Position numbers and translations under genes: made by a program. The notes under the pieces are model-generated. The model had not been told where the DNA came from. It saw only the letters and a list, made by a program, of their open reading frames with translations, and searched no databases. 38,091 bases of DNA from a virus, in the IMG/VR virus record IMGVR_UViG_3300045972_000130, positions 1 through 38,091 of that record, one strand, 5' to 3'. Below are positions 19,580-28,721 of this stretch, piece after piece. The first letter of the stretch is position 1. The number at the start of each line of letters is the position of its first letter.

Positions 19580-20170
19580 TTAAGGATTCCCGACGAAGGC
19601 GCCGGAAGCTGCGTTGAATGCGTTGAAACCTGCGTGGCGAACGTACCCCGGAAGGTTGGGAGGGGCCAAAGCCTTCGCCGTAACATAGGCTGTCGTGGCG
19701 AGCTTTGAGCTGTTATCGGAGGTCAGCTGCGTAGGCGCGGTCGGGGCTCCCGTCAGTGCAGGGGATGCCAACGGCGCAAAGCTATCTGCAACGAATTTCG
19801 TATTCGCCACTTGTGTGCTATTCGTGCCCGGTGCAGCTGTTGGAGCCACCGGTACACCAGTCAGGATCGCATCACTAGCAGTAGGAGTGACCAAGACAGG
19901 ACTCGTAAACGTCCCGCCCGTGAACACCTGGGCAAACGTCACCGCATCCGCAGGGTTAACCCCGGTGCCCAGTCCTGTAATCTTGTTCCCTCCCATCGGG
20001 AGATTCGCCGTCATCGGGCTCTGCCCATCCCGCGTCATCACAGAGGAAAGCCCCGTGAAAACGTCATTCATCGTCGCGTTGAAGTAACTCGCGAGAATAT
20101 AAGTGTTCGGCACCGCCGGGAACGTCGGGGTCCCCAGGGATGTGAAAAGTCCTACTCCATTGTAAGGCAT
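19580..20170 (-). CDS. Tail fibre protein, 196 aa
   Basis: Contains the fibre signature MTANLPMGGNKITGLGTG followed by NPADAVTFAQV (residues about 53-83), and two repeats of the type PxAPT...STQVANTKFV and TAPTQL..SSKLATTAYV (110-170), as in phage tail-fibre repeat domains. The N terminus (YNGVGLFTSLGTPTFPAVPN) is probably the virion-attachment part. At 196 aa it is short for a fibre, so receptor binding may reside in the downstream glycine-rich protein. A dyad operator lies 25 bp upstream of the start. Confidence 0.85.
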   Translation of the reverse strand: MPYNGVGLFTSLGTPTFPAVPNTYILASYFNATMNDVFTGLSSVMTRDGQSPMTANLPMGGNKITGLGTGVNPADAVTFAQVFTGGTFTSPVLVTPTASDAILTGVPVAPTAAPGTNSTQVANTKFVADSFAPLASPALTGAPTAPTQLTSDNSSKLATTAYVTAKALAPPNLPGYVRHAGFNAFNAASGAFVGNP

Positions 20171-20184
20171 ACTGTGTGCTCCTA

Positions 20185-22701
20185 TTATTCCGGGGGATTA
20201 CTGTCTGATAATCCGGGGGAATTACCCATCGTACTACCCCAGGTTCCCAAGATCACTTGTGCTTTGCGGGACATGACTGGTACCTTCCCCAATTCAATGA
20301 GCATTTTAGCGCCCTCGGGAGATGTGAGGATAGTGTCTAACTGGGAAAGTGTCTTGCCGAAGGTGTGGCGTTCAATGGCCTCCCCGACCCTGTTTACAGG
20401 CAGGAAACTAGCCACACGGACGAGGTTGGCGACATTGCTGGCACTACCCATTTGTTTCAAGTCAGCAGGTGACATACCGCCAATATTCCTTGGACGAGAC
20501 TCCATTGCGGTTGTCAGTTGGCGAAGATTTTCCAGTCCACGAATCATATCGGTCGCAGGCAGTCCCCGCACATCAGCCATCGTTTTCGTAGCATCCTTGA
20601 TCCCCTGCCACTGCAATGGGTCATTGAAAACCTTAGAAGCCAGTGTACTGGGCTCCGCAGTAGGCAGGGCGGAACCACCACCGCTGGCAGTCGTAGCCGA
20701 CTGGATCTTCCGAGATAGCCAGCTTTTGAAGGCTCCTTCGAATGCAGTAGGGTCGACTTTTGCGAGTTCCTTACCAGCCGTAGCAATGTCGGAGACCTTG
20801 GCAGTCGGGTCCGTACCGCGGTTCATCAGACCATCGAACTTGCTAACCATCGCAGCCGTGGCTGGGTCAGACCCGTGATTCTGGGCTAGGAGACCAACAG
20901 GGCCTTGACGAAGCGGGTTAACGGTGGAGTCGGTAAAATTGCGGTAAGCTGTGTTGGCATTCTTGATTGGGGTGAAGCCTTGTCCGAGGTCCGTGCGGAT
21001 CGAATCCACGACACCGCCGAGGAACTTACTCACCCCCGCATCCATGCCTTGCGTTTGCAGGTCAGGGGATTTGAGGCGGGTTGTGAACTGGGTCAGCACG
21101 CGGTTGATCTGCATGGGGTCAGTTAATGGGCCGCTGTCCGTATGCAGTCTTGCAAGCAACCCCGACAGTTCCGAAGCCTCAACCGAGTTTGGCCGTGCCG
21201 CGATAATCCCCTGCAATTTTGACTGCATGGAATCGAAGGTCTGTGGGGGGATGGATTCGGTTGCAGCCATACCCTGCCGAGCCTTAGCTAACGCTTGTGC
21301 GGCTTGTGACTGCCTCTGCTCCTGCTGCGACAGCCCCTGCTGCGCGAGTTCGAGTTCCCGTTGTTTCGCAAGTGTAGGGATACCGGGAGCTTGTTCCACA
21401 GCAGGGGTAATAGCGTTGCCGAGTGCATCTCGCTTCACTTCTCGCCCGATGGAGTCATAAATGATCGACTGACCGCGTTGGGGGAGAGTAGAGTAGCTTC
21501 CCGAATTCGTAGAGGTAACCCCGCGAGGCAGGCTAAAATTCTTGAGACTTTCGATAAGACCCTGGCTTGCTTCTAGCTTCTTATTCAAAGCTGCAACAGC
21601 TGCCACATCCCCAGCCTTAGCTGTGGCGAGTTCGTTCATGAGGGTATTGACCTGCGAACGAGCCTGTCCAACGGAGATTCCAGTCTCTTTCAGAAAGTCC
21701 TGTGCTGCACTTACCTTGATGCCTTCTGATGCTTTCAGCGCAGCGACCCCATCCTGCACTGTCTGTTCCCACAAATCGGAGCGAGTTTTCTTCGCATTTT
21801 CGATAGCAGTAGTGGCAGTCTTTTGCAGAAAGTTAGCATTGGAAGTTGCGGAAAAGTTGGTTCCCGGCAAGCTGCCTACGGTAAGTTCCGCTTCCCGCGC
21901 CAAGGCTTCTGGCTGCCCACGCAAGGTACGCTGCACGCCGTCGCCCTGCACACGACCAGCCAGGAAATCCCGTACGGAACCCAAGTTTCCGGAATGGCCG
22001 CTAGTCGCTTGCAACGCCTGCGCGAGGTCGATGTCAATCCCCTTTTGGGCCAGTTGGTTCTTATACTGCTGCGCAGCGTTTAACTGATCCGGGGTAAGCC
22101 CCTCCATCGCTTCGCGTGCAACGTCAGCTGTTTGAGGACGGACCCGTGCGGCTACGGCAGCAGTTGTACCAGCAACCAGCCCGCCAGCGACGCTACCAGC
22201 GACACGCAAAAGCGGGTTCGGATTCCCATTGGCCAGCTGCTCCGCGGCTTGGTCCCCCAACCCTGCGCCTGCACCAGCTGCCATGTTAACTGCGGAAGCC
22301 GGGCCAGTTGTAAGCGCACCACCAACTCCACGAAAGGCTTTCTGCCCCCAGACGTTGTTGTTGGACTTATCTCCGACTTCCTTCCAATAGCGTTCTGCGG
22401 AGTCTGCGACGTCGTTTGCGCCGGCAGCCAGGCCATTATCCTCGGGCAGGAAAGCTTTCGCGAGGTACCCGACCGCACGAGGTGCCATGCTTGCAGCCGT
22501 GCCGAAGCCACTCGCTAAGTCACGGGCAGTACTTTCGAGGAAGCCAACTTTTGGTTCCACACCGCCGTCCAGCTTCACTACTTTTTTCCCAAAGTCCTGA
22601 GTAGCGCGCTGCGTCACCACCTCCGGCGTGAGGTCATCCGGGGCATTCTCGTAAACGTGAGAAGTCCCGTCTTCAAAGTCTACTGTAATGCGTCGTGCCA
22701 T
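20185..22701 (-). CDS. Large internal virion/DNA-ejection protein, 838 aa
   Basis: Residues 1-45 form a small domain (ITVDFEDGTSHVYENAPDDL...) often found at the N terminus of podovirus ejection proteins. A Gly/Ala-rich hydrophobic region follows (about 60-195) that could insert into membranes, then long helices with Gln/Ala-rich coiled coil (450-480) and a flexible C terminus. The size, order and place after two other large virion proteins fit the three P22-like ejection proteins that form a channel across the envelope. Start overlap with the upstream gene is one base. The last codons contain the dyad operator. Confidence 0.75.
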   Translation of the reverse strand: MARRITVDFEDGTSHVYENAPDDLTPEVVTQRATQDFGKKVVKLDGGVEPKVGFLESTARDLASGFGTAASMAPRAVGYLAKAFLPEDNGLAAGANDVADSAERYWKEVGDKSNNNVWGQKAFRGVGGALTTGPASAVNMAAGAGAGLGDQAAEQLANGNPNPLLRVAGSVAGGLVAGTTAAVAARVRPQTADVAREAMEGLTPDQLNAAQQYKNQLAQKGIDIDLAQALQATSGHSGNLGSVRDFLAGRVQGDGVQRTLRGQPEALAREAELTVGSLPGTNFSATSNANFLQKTATTAIENAKKTRSDLWEQTVQDGVAALKASEGIKVSAAQDFLKETGISVGQARSQVNTLMNELATAKAGDVAAVAALNKKLEASQGLIESLKNFSLPRGVTSTNSGSYSTLPQRGQSIIYDSIGREVKRDALGNAITPAVEQAPGIPTLAKQRELELAQQGLSQQEQRQSQAAQALAKARQGMAATESIPPQTFDSMQSKLQGIIAARPNSVEASELSGLLARLHTDSGPLTDPMQINRVLTQFTTRLKSPDLQTQGMDAGVSKFLGGVVDSIRTDLGQGFTPIKNANTAYRNFTDSTVNPLRQGPVGLLAQNHGSDPATAAMVSKFDGLMNRGTDPTAKVSDIATAGKELAKVDPTAFEGAFKSWLSRKIQSATTASGGGSALPTAEPSTLASKVFNDPLQWQGIKDATKTMADVRGLPATDMIRGLENLRQLTTAMESRPRNIGGMSPADLKQMGSASNVANLVRVASFLPVNRVGEAIERHTFGKTLSQLDTILTSPEGAKMLIELGKVPVMSRKAQVILGTWGSTMGNSPGLSDSNPPE
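20195..20214. promoter_or_regulatory. Perfect dyad operator GGATTA-N8-TAATCC
   Basis: GGATTA 20195-20200, 8 bp, TAATCC 20209-20214, within the last codons of the 838-aa gene and just upstream of the tail fibre. It has no matching -35 in either direction, so it is a candidate binding site rather than a promoter. It is flanked by C/G runs as at the other sites. Confidence 0.6.
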
Positions 22702-24005
22702 TATGGGTTCCAGTTAGAAACAGTTGGACCGTTCTGGCGAAGGTTATCAGTCTTGCGCCGAGTAGGGGTAGGGCCGCTCAGGTAGCTACCGTCATAGGCC
22801 ATGCGGCCACCCTTGACAATACGGAAGGCAGGGTCATCCATTTGCTTTTCCGGGTCTGTATTACCATTCAGTTGCGGGTGGCCCCACGAAATCGGAGGTA
22901 ATGGGTGGAGCTTCGCAGCTTCCTCCATGCCTGTAACAGTCTTCGCAGTGTTGTACTGATCTGTAGCATTCATAACTGCGTTATGGTTAGCTTGCAGTGC
23001 CAAGGCCGCGATGTGCTTAATAACCTGCGGACTGAAGTCAATACGACCCGCGGATACTTCTTCAAGAAATGGCTTCTCCTTATCGGAGATCGCACCGGGC
23101 AGGTTTTTCGTCTGTGCCAGTGTGTTCTTCGCCATTTCCGTCCCCAGCGCCTGGGTTTTCGCGGCACTTTCCGGACCGTTGAAACCCATAGACGCTCCGA
23201 GTGCTGCGAGTCCCGCGACTTTACTAGCCCCGAAACCGGAGAGTACTTGTGGGTCGTCGATAAGCGTCATTACGCGCTTAGCCGCATCGAGACCTTGCTG
23301 GGAGCTGAGGATCGTGTCGCGAGCACCTTTCAGTACAGGGATAGTTTCCTTTTGGACTTCACTGGTGCCCTTGTTGTCGATGTTGACAGTCGTTCCGCCG
23401 GGAGCCCGGGGCAGCCATTGCTTGGTCATAGTGTCGCGCTGACCGGGAACAGTCTGCCCGTTTATGACACGATCTTCGTCTACCCAGTTTGCCTTGGGAG
23501 CACTGCCAGCGAGGCTCACTTCCCCAGTCCGTTTGTTTTCCTTGAATAGACTATCGCCGGCTTGGTGGAAGCTAAATTCCTCCGGTTTACCAAACGCCGA
23601 CATACTTGCCTTGCCCATAGCCTGCATTTCAGGCAGTTGCGAGGTCATTGCACGCACGATTGCCTCGCGAGGGTTTGGTGCCACCGCTGGTGTGGGAGGG
23701 CCGACGCCTTCCTCCCCACCCATGAAGGGGGCAGCGGGCTTCGAAGGGGAGCCTTGCATGGAAGCCATGTAGGAGTTCAGCTCATTCCCCAGCTGACCTT
23801 GGATGCGCTGCTGGTGTGTAGCCTGATCCCTCGCCAGCCCTGCTTTCGCATCCGCATAGCGAGAATCGACGGAGTTCCCGAACAGCCCTTTGATCAAATC
23901 ACCTGTCGTGGGGTTCAGGGTACGGCCAGCTAAAGCATCCACGATGGCCTTACGGCGCTCGAGGTCTTGCTGCTGGGATTGCAGATCGTAGTCGGAAAAG
24001 TCCAT
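22701..24005 (-). CDS. Internal virion/ejection protein, 434 aa
   Basis: Helical and Gln/Ala/Lys-rich from the N terminus (MDFSDYDLQSQQQDLERRKA), with a Pro/Gly linker at about 95-120. Residues 240-360 are helical, containing hydrophobic segments (FGASKVAGLAALGASMGFNG). The C terminus is disordered. No enzyme motif is seen. Between two other large late proteins, it fits a podoviral ejection protein. It ends one base into the next start. Confidence 0.68.
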   Translation of the reverse strand: MDFSDYDLQSQQQDLERRKAIVDALAGRTLNPTTGDLIKGLFGNSVDSRYADAKAGLARDQATHQQRIQGQLGNELNSYMASMQGSPSKPAAPFMGGEEGVGPPTPAVAPNPREAIVRAMTSQLPEMQAMGKASMSAFGKPEEFSFHQAGDSLFKENKRTGEVSLAGSAPKANWVDEDRVINGQTVPGQRDTMTKQWLPRAPGGTTVNIDNKGTSEVQKETIPVLKGARDTILSSQQGLDAAKRVMTLIDDPQVLSGFGASKVAGLAALGASMGFNGPESAAKTQALGTEMAKNTLAQTKNLPGAISDKEKPFLEEVSAGRIDFSPQVIKHIAALALQANHNAVMNATDQYNTAKTVTGMEEAAKLHPLPPISWGHPQLNGNTDPEKQMDDPAFRIVKGGRMAYDGSYLSGPTPTRRKTDNLRQNGPTVSNWNP

Positions 24006-24014
24006 TTTTGCTCC

Positions 24015-25298
24015 TTACCAGCCCATGTTCCACATCTTGTTCGCACCACCCACTGCGTCGAACAAGTCATTGCCGCTGTTGATAGTCTGTGGAGGACCCT
24101 GCGTTGCTGGGTTCGCGCTATTCGTGTAGTAGCTTTGAAACGTTGGCATAGAGGGGTTAGACAGATTCTGCATTGCCTGCAGTTCTTTCAGTGGCTCCTG
24201 CCGTGCCGTGATCTGCTCCTGCATCTGCTGATTCCGCAGGTCGTTGTTAAACGCTGCCGCCTTGAAGCCAGTGTTAACATTAAACTCGCGGGATTGCTGT
24301 TCCAGCTGCTGTGCGAGGCGACTGCTTGCCCCTTGATTGTTGATGTTCGCTGCGCCGAGGGTGGCCCCAGCGGCAGTCTGCGCGTTCGACATAGAGGTAG
24401 CATTCTGCGCCATCGCAGTCTCAGCGTCCTGCCCAAACTTGCCAGTAGCCAAAGCTTGCTGGAATTGCTGATCGTTGAGACCCTGCAAAAGCTTGGTTTG
24501 ACGGTCCTCTTCCTGGCCTCCGGCGAGAACTGCCTGCATCCGAGCATCGGTGCCCTTTTGGTTGTTCAGGGTCATTTCGCGGTTATACGCGTCGGTGCCA
24601 ACTTCAATTCCGCTGTTTAGCAGGCGACTGCGCAGCGCATTCGTGTCGTTTTCCAGCTGCGGATTCAGCCGAGACATGAGGGCTTCTTCCACACGCTGGC
24701 GTGATGTATCGTCGATGGTGCTGGGGAGCTTTGCCGTGACGTTGCTCGTGTCGAAGGTCGTTCGGATGTTACCAGCGTTAGCAGGAGTGCTGCTTGCAGC
24801 AGAGACGGAGTAGCTACCTCCACCACCTCCACCACCTCCACCACTGCTATATCCACCGCTACTGTTCCCAACTGGGATACCGGCTACAGAGCTAGCCGCC
24901 CCGGCACCAGTTCCGCCGGAATTCCCCAGCCAGTCATAGGCCGTTGGATTAGCTCCCCCCGCGTTGACACCTTGCCAAGCTTGCAATCCGTTGTTGAAAT
25001 CCAGCCCCTGCGACAGCGTCGGGATCATGTTTTGGGACAAGTTCACCGAGGCCTGCCCGAGGTTCGCCCCGACCTGCGCTTTATTGTCATACAGCGTTTG
25101 CTGCTGAGGGTTAAGCGTAGTAGTCTGCGTGGCTTGCTTCGTGGTCGGATCAATACTCCAAGTCGAAGACCCATCTGGGCCAACTTGGTTAACGCGGTTT
25201 GCAGCAAGATTGCTGTCCCGCATATCGACGGCTTTTTGCTGGTTCTGGTTGGCTACGTCGCCACCGTCCCAGGTGCTTTTACCCGTTAGAAATCCCAT
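24015..25298 (-). CDS. Virion protein with poly-Gly segment, 427 aa
   Basis: The N terminus (MGFLTGKSTWDGGDVANQNQ) resembles ejection or tail-tip proteins of podoviruses. Residues about 145-165 contain a Gly/Ser tract with nine consecutive Gly, and the C-terminal two thirds are long Gln/Asn-rich helices (TKLLQGLNDQQFQQALATG). Probably the first of three proteins ejected with the DNA. The poly-Gly tract is a slippage-prone spot. The start is preceded by GGAG. Confidence 0.68.
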   Translation of the reverse strand: MGFLTGKSTWDGGDVANQNQQKAVDMRDSNLAANRVNQVGPDGSSTWSIDPTTKQATQTTTLNPQQQTLYDNKAQVGANLGQASVNLSQNMIPTLSQGLDFNNGLQAWQGVNAGGANPTAYDWLGNSGGTGAGAASSVAGIPVGNSSGGYSSGGGGGGGGGSYSVSAASSTPANAGNIRTTFDTSNVTAKLPSTIDDTSRQRVEEALMSRLNPQLENDTNALRSRLLNSGIEVGTDAYNREMTLNNQKGTDARMQAVLAGGQEEDRQTKLLQGLNDQQFQQALATGKFGQDAETAMAQNATSMSNAQTAAGATLGAANINNQGASSRLAQQLEQQSREFNVNTGFKAAAFNNDLRNQQMQEQITARQEPLKELQAMQNLSNPSMPTFQSYYTNSANPATQGPPQTINSGNDLFDAVGGANKMWNMGW

Positions 25299-25301
25299 GT
25301 G

Positions 25302-25727
25302 TTAGCTCCTCAAATCGAATGTAGTAGCGAAAGTTCGCTGAAAGCCCTCGTCGATGCGGGCAGTGTTAAAAGCGTACCCCATCCACTTGGCAAAGGCCTC
25401 TACGCGGGGGTTGTCGTAGTAAGTGACTGCTGTGGAGAAGTGCTCGGAAAGGTCAGCGAGTAGCATCCGGGTACCTTCCAGCAGATTCCGCACGGTTCCA
25501 CCGTTTAGGGAGTGAAACTCAAAGCAACCATTTCCCAGGCTTTTTCCGACAAAAATGATGTTTTCATAGAAGCCCGTGGGGTTGCCAGAGTTCAGCCACC
25601 ATTCCGCTGCATCAACTATGTCCTCAACAGAGGGGGGTGAAGTGCGGTAATTCCGCATCCAATCGGCTGCGGCGATGGTCCAAAGCTCTTCGGCAGAGAG
25701 TTGGGGAAGGGGACGGCAAAGTTGCAC
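25302..25727 (-). CDS. GNAT-like internal virion protein, T7 gp13-type, 141 aa
   Basis: GTG start at 25727 with GAGGAG five bases upstream. The first part is helical (LSAEELWTIAAADWMRNYRTSP). The rest shows the strand-helix order of a GNAT fold: NIIFVGKSLGNGCFEFHSL, then a helix (LLEGTRMLLADLSEHF), then AVTYYDNPRVEAFAKWMGY, where the Asn-containing loop and final Gly resemble the acetyl-CoA-binding half of acetyltransferases. The canonical Q/RxxGxG/A loop is not seen, so catalytic activity is doubtful. Similar small proteins precede ejection proteins in podoviruses. Confidence 0.6.
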   Translation of the reverse strand: MQLCRPLPQLSAEELWTIAAADWMRNYRTSPPSVEDIVDAAEWWLNSGNPTGFYENIIFVGKSLGNGCFEFHSLNGGTVRNLLEGTRMLLADLSEHFSTAVTYYDNPRVEAFAKWMGYAFNTARIDEGFQRTFATTFDLRS

Positions 25728-25743
25728 AGGGACTCCTCGAATG

Positions 25744-25764
25744 AAAAGCCCTGCGTTCCCAGGG
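25744..25764 (-). terminator. Weak terminator-like hairpin between hub and GNAT-like genes
   Basis: On the minus strand CCCTG and CAGGG form a 5-bp stem with a 6-nt loop, followed by CTTTTC. It lies in the 40-bp gap after the gp10-like gene. The stem is short, so it would reduce rather than stop transcription of the downstream genes. Confidence 0.4.
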
Positions 25765-25767
25765 AGG

Positions 25768-27330
25768 TTAGACTAGCGCGCCCGGCTCATAGAGTTGATC
25801 GGTGGCTGACCAAGTGACTGTAGCGTCTCGGGCGATCACGCGCAAGCATACGGCTGAGGCATAGCTGTCATCGGTGGCAACAGTGACCCATTCGTTGTGC
25901 CCCGTAGGTTCTGTACTCCACCCTGCGGTATCCCACTGGGAGCTATCCCAGCGAGAGAGGAGGGAGGTATTGAATACCGCTGTGCCATAGTCGACAGCTT
26001 CTTGGAAATCTGTTTTTAGCGCCACGTTTACTGCCACGCTACCACCGAGGGTGAGGTTGGCCCGAATCATCCCCCAGCGCTTTAGTCGGCTGTGCGGGGA
26101 GTGGTAGTTGAAAGCGGCTTGCGCTTCCGCCGTGATGGAGCTGGCAAAGTCATTGCCGGGAATGAAGATTTTCCCAACTTTCCCGCCAAACCCCATGTAG
26201 ACAGTGTTGCCAAACATGGTCACGCAGAACCCATCCCAGCCTTTGAAACGACACCAAGCGTTGGTTTTGGTGTTCATTATGTACTGGTGGGTGTTGGTGA
26301 ACTCCACCTGCGGAATGTTGCAAATCAAGAGATTCTTGTCGGGGTACTCGGTCATATCCCAGCCGAGGTAGCTCCCCCCGGATACGGCTGCTGCTGAAAA
26401 GGCTTCCCCGACAATGTCGGAAAGTGCCGAATTCGGCGTCATCATCGTGTCCTTGAGAATGCGCGACATGGAGAAAACACCCCTGCGGGTTAGGACGAGC
26501 AAATCCCCTCCGAAGCGGCAGAAGCACTTCCGACCCATCGGAGGGGATAGGTCGTAGACGCCATTCAGTGCCCATGTAGTGGTAGACGACGGGTCTGTGC
26601 CTTTGTAGACAACAGCCTGGCCTTCCGAACTAATAAAGACTGCGTAGTCATCAGCACCGAAACCACCGTCGATAGTCCAAGTGCCCATAGCCATCAAATA
26701 CCCGCCACGGGAGAAGAGGGCGCCGAGCGGGAATTCGCTTACGATACCAGTGATCGAGTCGATTGGCAGGTAGAAGAAAGAGAGGCTGGCTTTCTTCAGG
26801 AAGTATAGTGAACGCTTGAAGTTATTGACGTTGACAATGTCTTTTGTCAGTAGCGTGCCACCTCCGGTAATAGAGAAGTTCGCCAGTGTCGTCCACGTCG
26901 TGCCATTGGTATAGGCAAGATCATCAACCCCGTTTACGGTAACGAGATAGGACTGCCCGGTCGTGTTGAAATTGATCCCAATGCAGGAACCATTGGTGCG
27001 AGCTTGCACGACTGCACCTATAGCTCCAGCCGCAGTAACATCGTAAATACCGGAATCGGTGCTGGCAAAGAGCTTCTGCGAGGCAGTCCCACGCCACGGC
27101 ATGAGGGCTTTCACGGCTGTACCTAGGCCCGTAGCATGGTCAGTCACACCCGGGCGCAATTCCACCGTCCCGGTGCTGGGTAGCCAGTTGTCGAGAATAA
27201 CTGCGCATCGTGGGTCCATATTCGCGAGCGGGTCGCGGGTATTCCAGCCCTTGACGGGCGCTGCCACGCTGTCGGACATGCCAATCTCTTGGCGACCTTT
27301 GCGCTTGCTTGCGAGTGGTCCGGCCTTCAT
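25768..27330 (-). CDS. P22 gp10-like tail hub/packaged-DNA stabilisation protein, 520 aa
   Basis: Start at 27330 (MKAGPLASKRKG) overlaps the preceding stop (ATGA) and has AGGGAG about 8 nt upstream; the 70-residue extension to 27540 is a shadow. The protein is beta-rich throughout, with repeated strands around aromatic and Gly residues (TGQSYLVTVNGVDD, GRKCFCRFGGDLLVLTRRGV, NTKTNAWCRFKGW), as in the beta-propeller hub proteins of P22-like tails. It would close the portal channel after packaging. The adjacent adaptor gene supports this. Confidence 0.78.
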   Translation of the reverse strand: MKAGPLASKRKGRQEIGMSDSVAAPVKGWNTRDPLANMDPRCAVILDNWLPSTGTVELRPGVTDHATGLGTAVKALMPWRGTASQKLFASTDSGIYDVTAAGAIGAVVQARTNGSCIGINFNTTGQSYLVTVNGVDDLAYTNGTTWTTLANFSITGGGTLLTKDIVNVNNFKRSLYFLKKASLSFFYLPIDSITGIVSEFPLGALFSRGGYLMAMGTWTIDGGFGADDYAVFISSEGQAVVYKGTDPSSTTTWALNGVYDLSPPMGRKCFCRFGGDLLVLTRRGVFSMSRILKDTMMTPNSALSDIVGEAFSAAAVSGGSYLGWDMTEYPDKNLLICNIPQVEFTNTHQYIMNTKTNAWCRFKGWDGFCVTMFGNTVYMGFGGKVGKIFIPGNDFASSITAEAQAAFNYHSPHSRLKRWGMIRANLTLGGSVAVNVALKTDFQEAVDYGTAVFNTSLLSRWDSSQWDTAGWSTEPTGHNEWVTVATDDSYASAVCLRVIARDATVTWSATDQLYEPGALV

Positions 27331-28049
27331 ACGTTCCAGCTCCCTGCGGGTACGAGAATGCCAGGTCCCATGGAGGACACACCAGACCCCATATCGAGGG
27401 CCTTCGGCCGGGCGTCCCGCATACCTTTGGCTTCCAGCATGGATTCGTACTTGCGGAAGTCCTCTGCGTAGTCGAGTCCCTTTTCCTTCTTCCAAGCCCA
27501 TTTTAGGTAAGCCATTGGCAGGGCATCGTCTAGGAGGCAAGTGTCAGTGTCTTTTAACCAGTATTTACGGAAAACTGGTACGGAAACGTCATCATTGCGG
27601 ATGAAGTAAGAGGAAAAGTATTCCACCGCATAAGTGTGACCAGCTGGAGGTACCGGGGAAAGCAGTAACTCATTGCCACGGATGCGGAAAGCTGGCAACG
27701 GACCGGAGAAATTCCTGGCTTTGCGGCTAGCCCATTCTTGCGCAGTTAACCCACCTTGCACTTGAAGCTGGTTGCTACGGTTGAAGAAAGTATCGACCAG
27801 CAAACCCTCGTAGCCAAAGGGGAAAAGGGCGGCGAGCGTACCTTGACTTTCCAGTGCAATTGTCGTAAATGTCGCCTCGCGGGTATTCGACTGCCAGTAC
27901 TTACGCGTAACGAGATCTTCGAGGAACTCATTCAGCAAGCCAAGGGTTTGGATAATGCCAGCATCGGTATTACCCGCTACACTAGCTGGCCTCGGCTGCC
28001 CTAGCCGCCCACGAGTCTCTTGGACGATTTGCAAAAGGTTCATGGGCAT
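27327..28049 (-). CDS. Head-tail adaptor/tail tubular-like protein, 240 aa
   Basis: Begins MPMNLLQIVQETRGRLGQPR and has a helical front (IIQTLGLLNEFLEDLVTRKYW). A beta-rich middle (PLPAFRIRGNELLLSPVPPAGHTYAVEYF) is followed by a helical end (YLKWAWKKEKGLDYAEDFRKYE). This is the outline of P22 gp4 and SU10/phiKMV gp11-type adaptors that dock under the portal. It sits directly before the gp10-like hub, as in P22-like tails. Length is within the family range. The start is preceded by AGGAGA. Confidence 0.72.
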   Translation of the reverse strand: MPMNLLQIVQETRGRLGQPRPASVAGNTDAGIIQTLGLLNEFLEDLVTRKYWQSNTREATFTTIALESQGTLAALFPFGYEGLLVDTFFNRSNQLQVQGGLTAQEWASRKARNFSGPLPAFRIRGNELLLSPVPPAGHTYAVEYFSSYFIRNDDVSVPVFRKYWLKDTDTCLLDDALPMAYLKWAWKKEKGLDYAEDFRKYESMLEAKGMRDARPKALDMGSGVSSMGPGILVPAGSWNV

Positions 28050-28060
28050 AGAGGAATCTC

Positions 28061-28645
28061 CTATTTAGCTAGTTTTGCCACCTGTGCTGCGAGGTCTTTG
28101 ACCTGCTTTTCCAGAGTCGCGTTGCGGTCATTGGCGTCAGAGAGGTTAGCCCTCAATGCTGCCATTTCTTCGGTGATCTTACCGGGGCCGGCGGCAGCTG
28201 TCATCCAGCTTACTGCTTTGCTCTTCAAGTCACGCCCACCCATTCCGAGGCGACCGATGGTTTCTTCGTTGGCAAGGGCAAGGTCTTCCACCGTGCGAAT
28301 GTTCGCGTCGATGCAAGTTTTGGACTGCGTGGGGGAAAGGACGGGCCAAGTTAGGATTGGGGTACCGTTTAGCGGCAATTCCCTGCCTTCCTTCCAAGCA
28401 TCATAGGCGCCACGGTACTGCCGCAACCAGTCACCTTTGAAACGGTTTTGCTGGACCTGCAACTGCAGGTTTTCAAACCATTCGCTGACGATACGCTCGA
28501 TCCGGTCCTTACTGCCTTGCGGGGTGATAAGGGCAAAGTCCACATCCTTCGTCTTGTACATACCGGCAGCAATGCTGGCGTCACGGTCTTCAACCCCGCG
28601 AACTTCGAAGGTAACATATGGGGGGCGGTCTTCAGCGATTTCCAT
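28061..28645 (-). CDS. Conserved capsid-region protein with HhH-like motif, 194 aa
   Basis: The opening MEIAEDRPPYVTFEVRGVED and the SKDRIERIVSEWF segment are typical of a widely spread phage protein that lies beside the capsid gene; I recall it only as function unknown. Residues about 112-148 (IRTVEDLALANEETIGRLG, then GRDLKSKAVSWM) look like a helix-hairpin-helix, which often binds DNA without sequence preference. The last 35 residues are a coiled coil. It may link DNA and the capsid interior. AAGGA precedes the ATG. Confidence 0.72.
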   Translation of the reverse strand: MEIAEDRPPYVTFEVRGVEDRDASIAAGMYKTKDVDFALITPQGSKDRIERIVSEWFENLQLQVQQNRFKGDWLRQYRGAYDAWKEGRELPLNGTPILTWPVLSPTQSKTCIDANIRTVEDLALANEETIGRLGMGGRDLKSKAVSWMTAAAGPGKITEEMAALRANLSDANDRNATLEKQVKDLAAQVAKLAK

Positions 28646-28681
28646 GGTGGGTCCTTATTTACGCCGGGTTTGGCAGTAGGA

Positions 28682-28701
28682 CAAGAGCCCGAAGGCCCTT
28701 G
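28682..28701 (-). terminator. UUCG tetraloop hairpin after the decoration-like gene
   Basis: On the minus strand an 8-bp stem (one G-T wobble) closes a TTCG loop, giving C(UUCG)G. It begins about 20 nt after the stop of the 28722-29459 gene. No T tract follows, so it is a processing or pausing element, or 3'-end stabiliser, for the abundant capsid mRNA rather than a full terminator. Confidence 0.55.
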
Positions 28702-28721
28702 ACTTGATCCCAACCGGGTGG

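Noticed and set aside
19811-20878. Plus-strand frame of 355 codons across the fibre region
   Set aside because: It crosses two well-supported late genes and their junction and has no domain or ribosome site.
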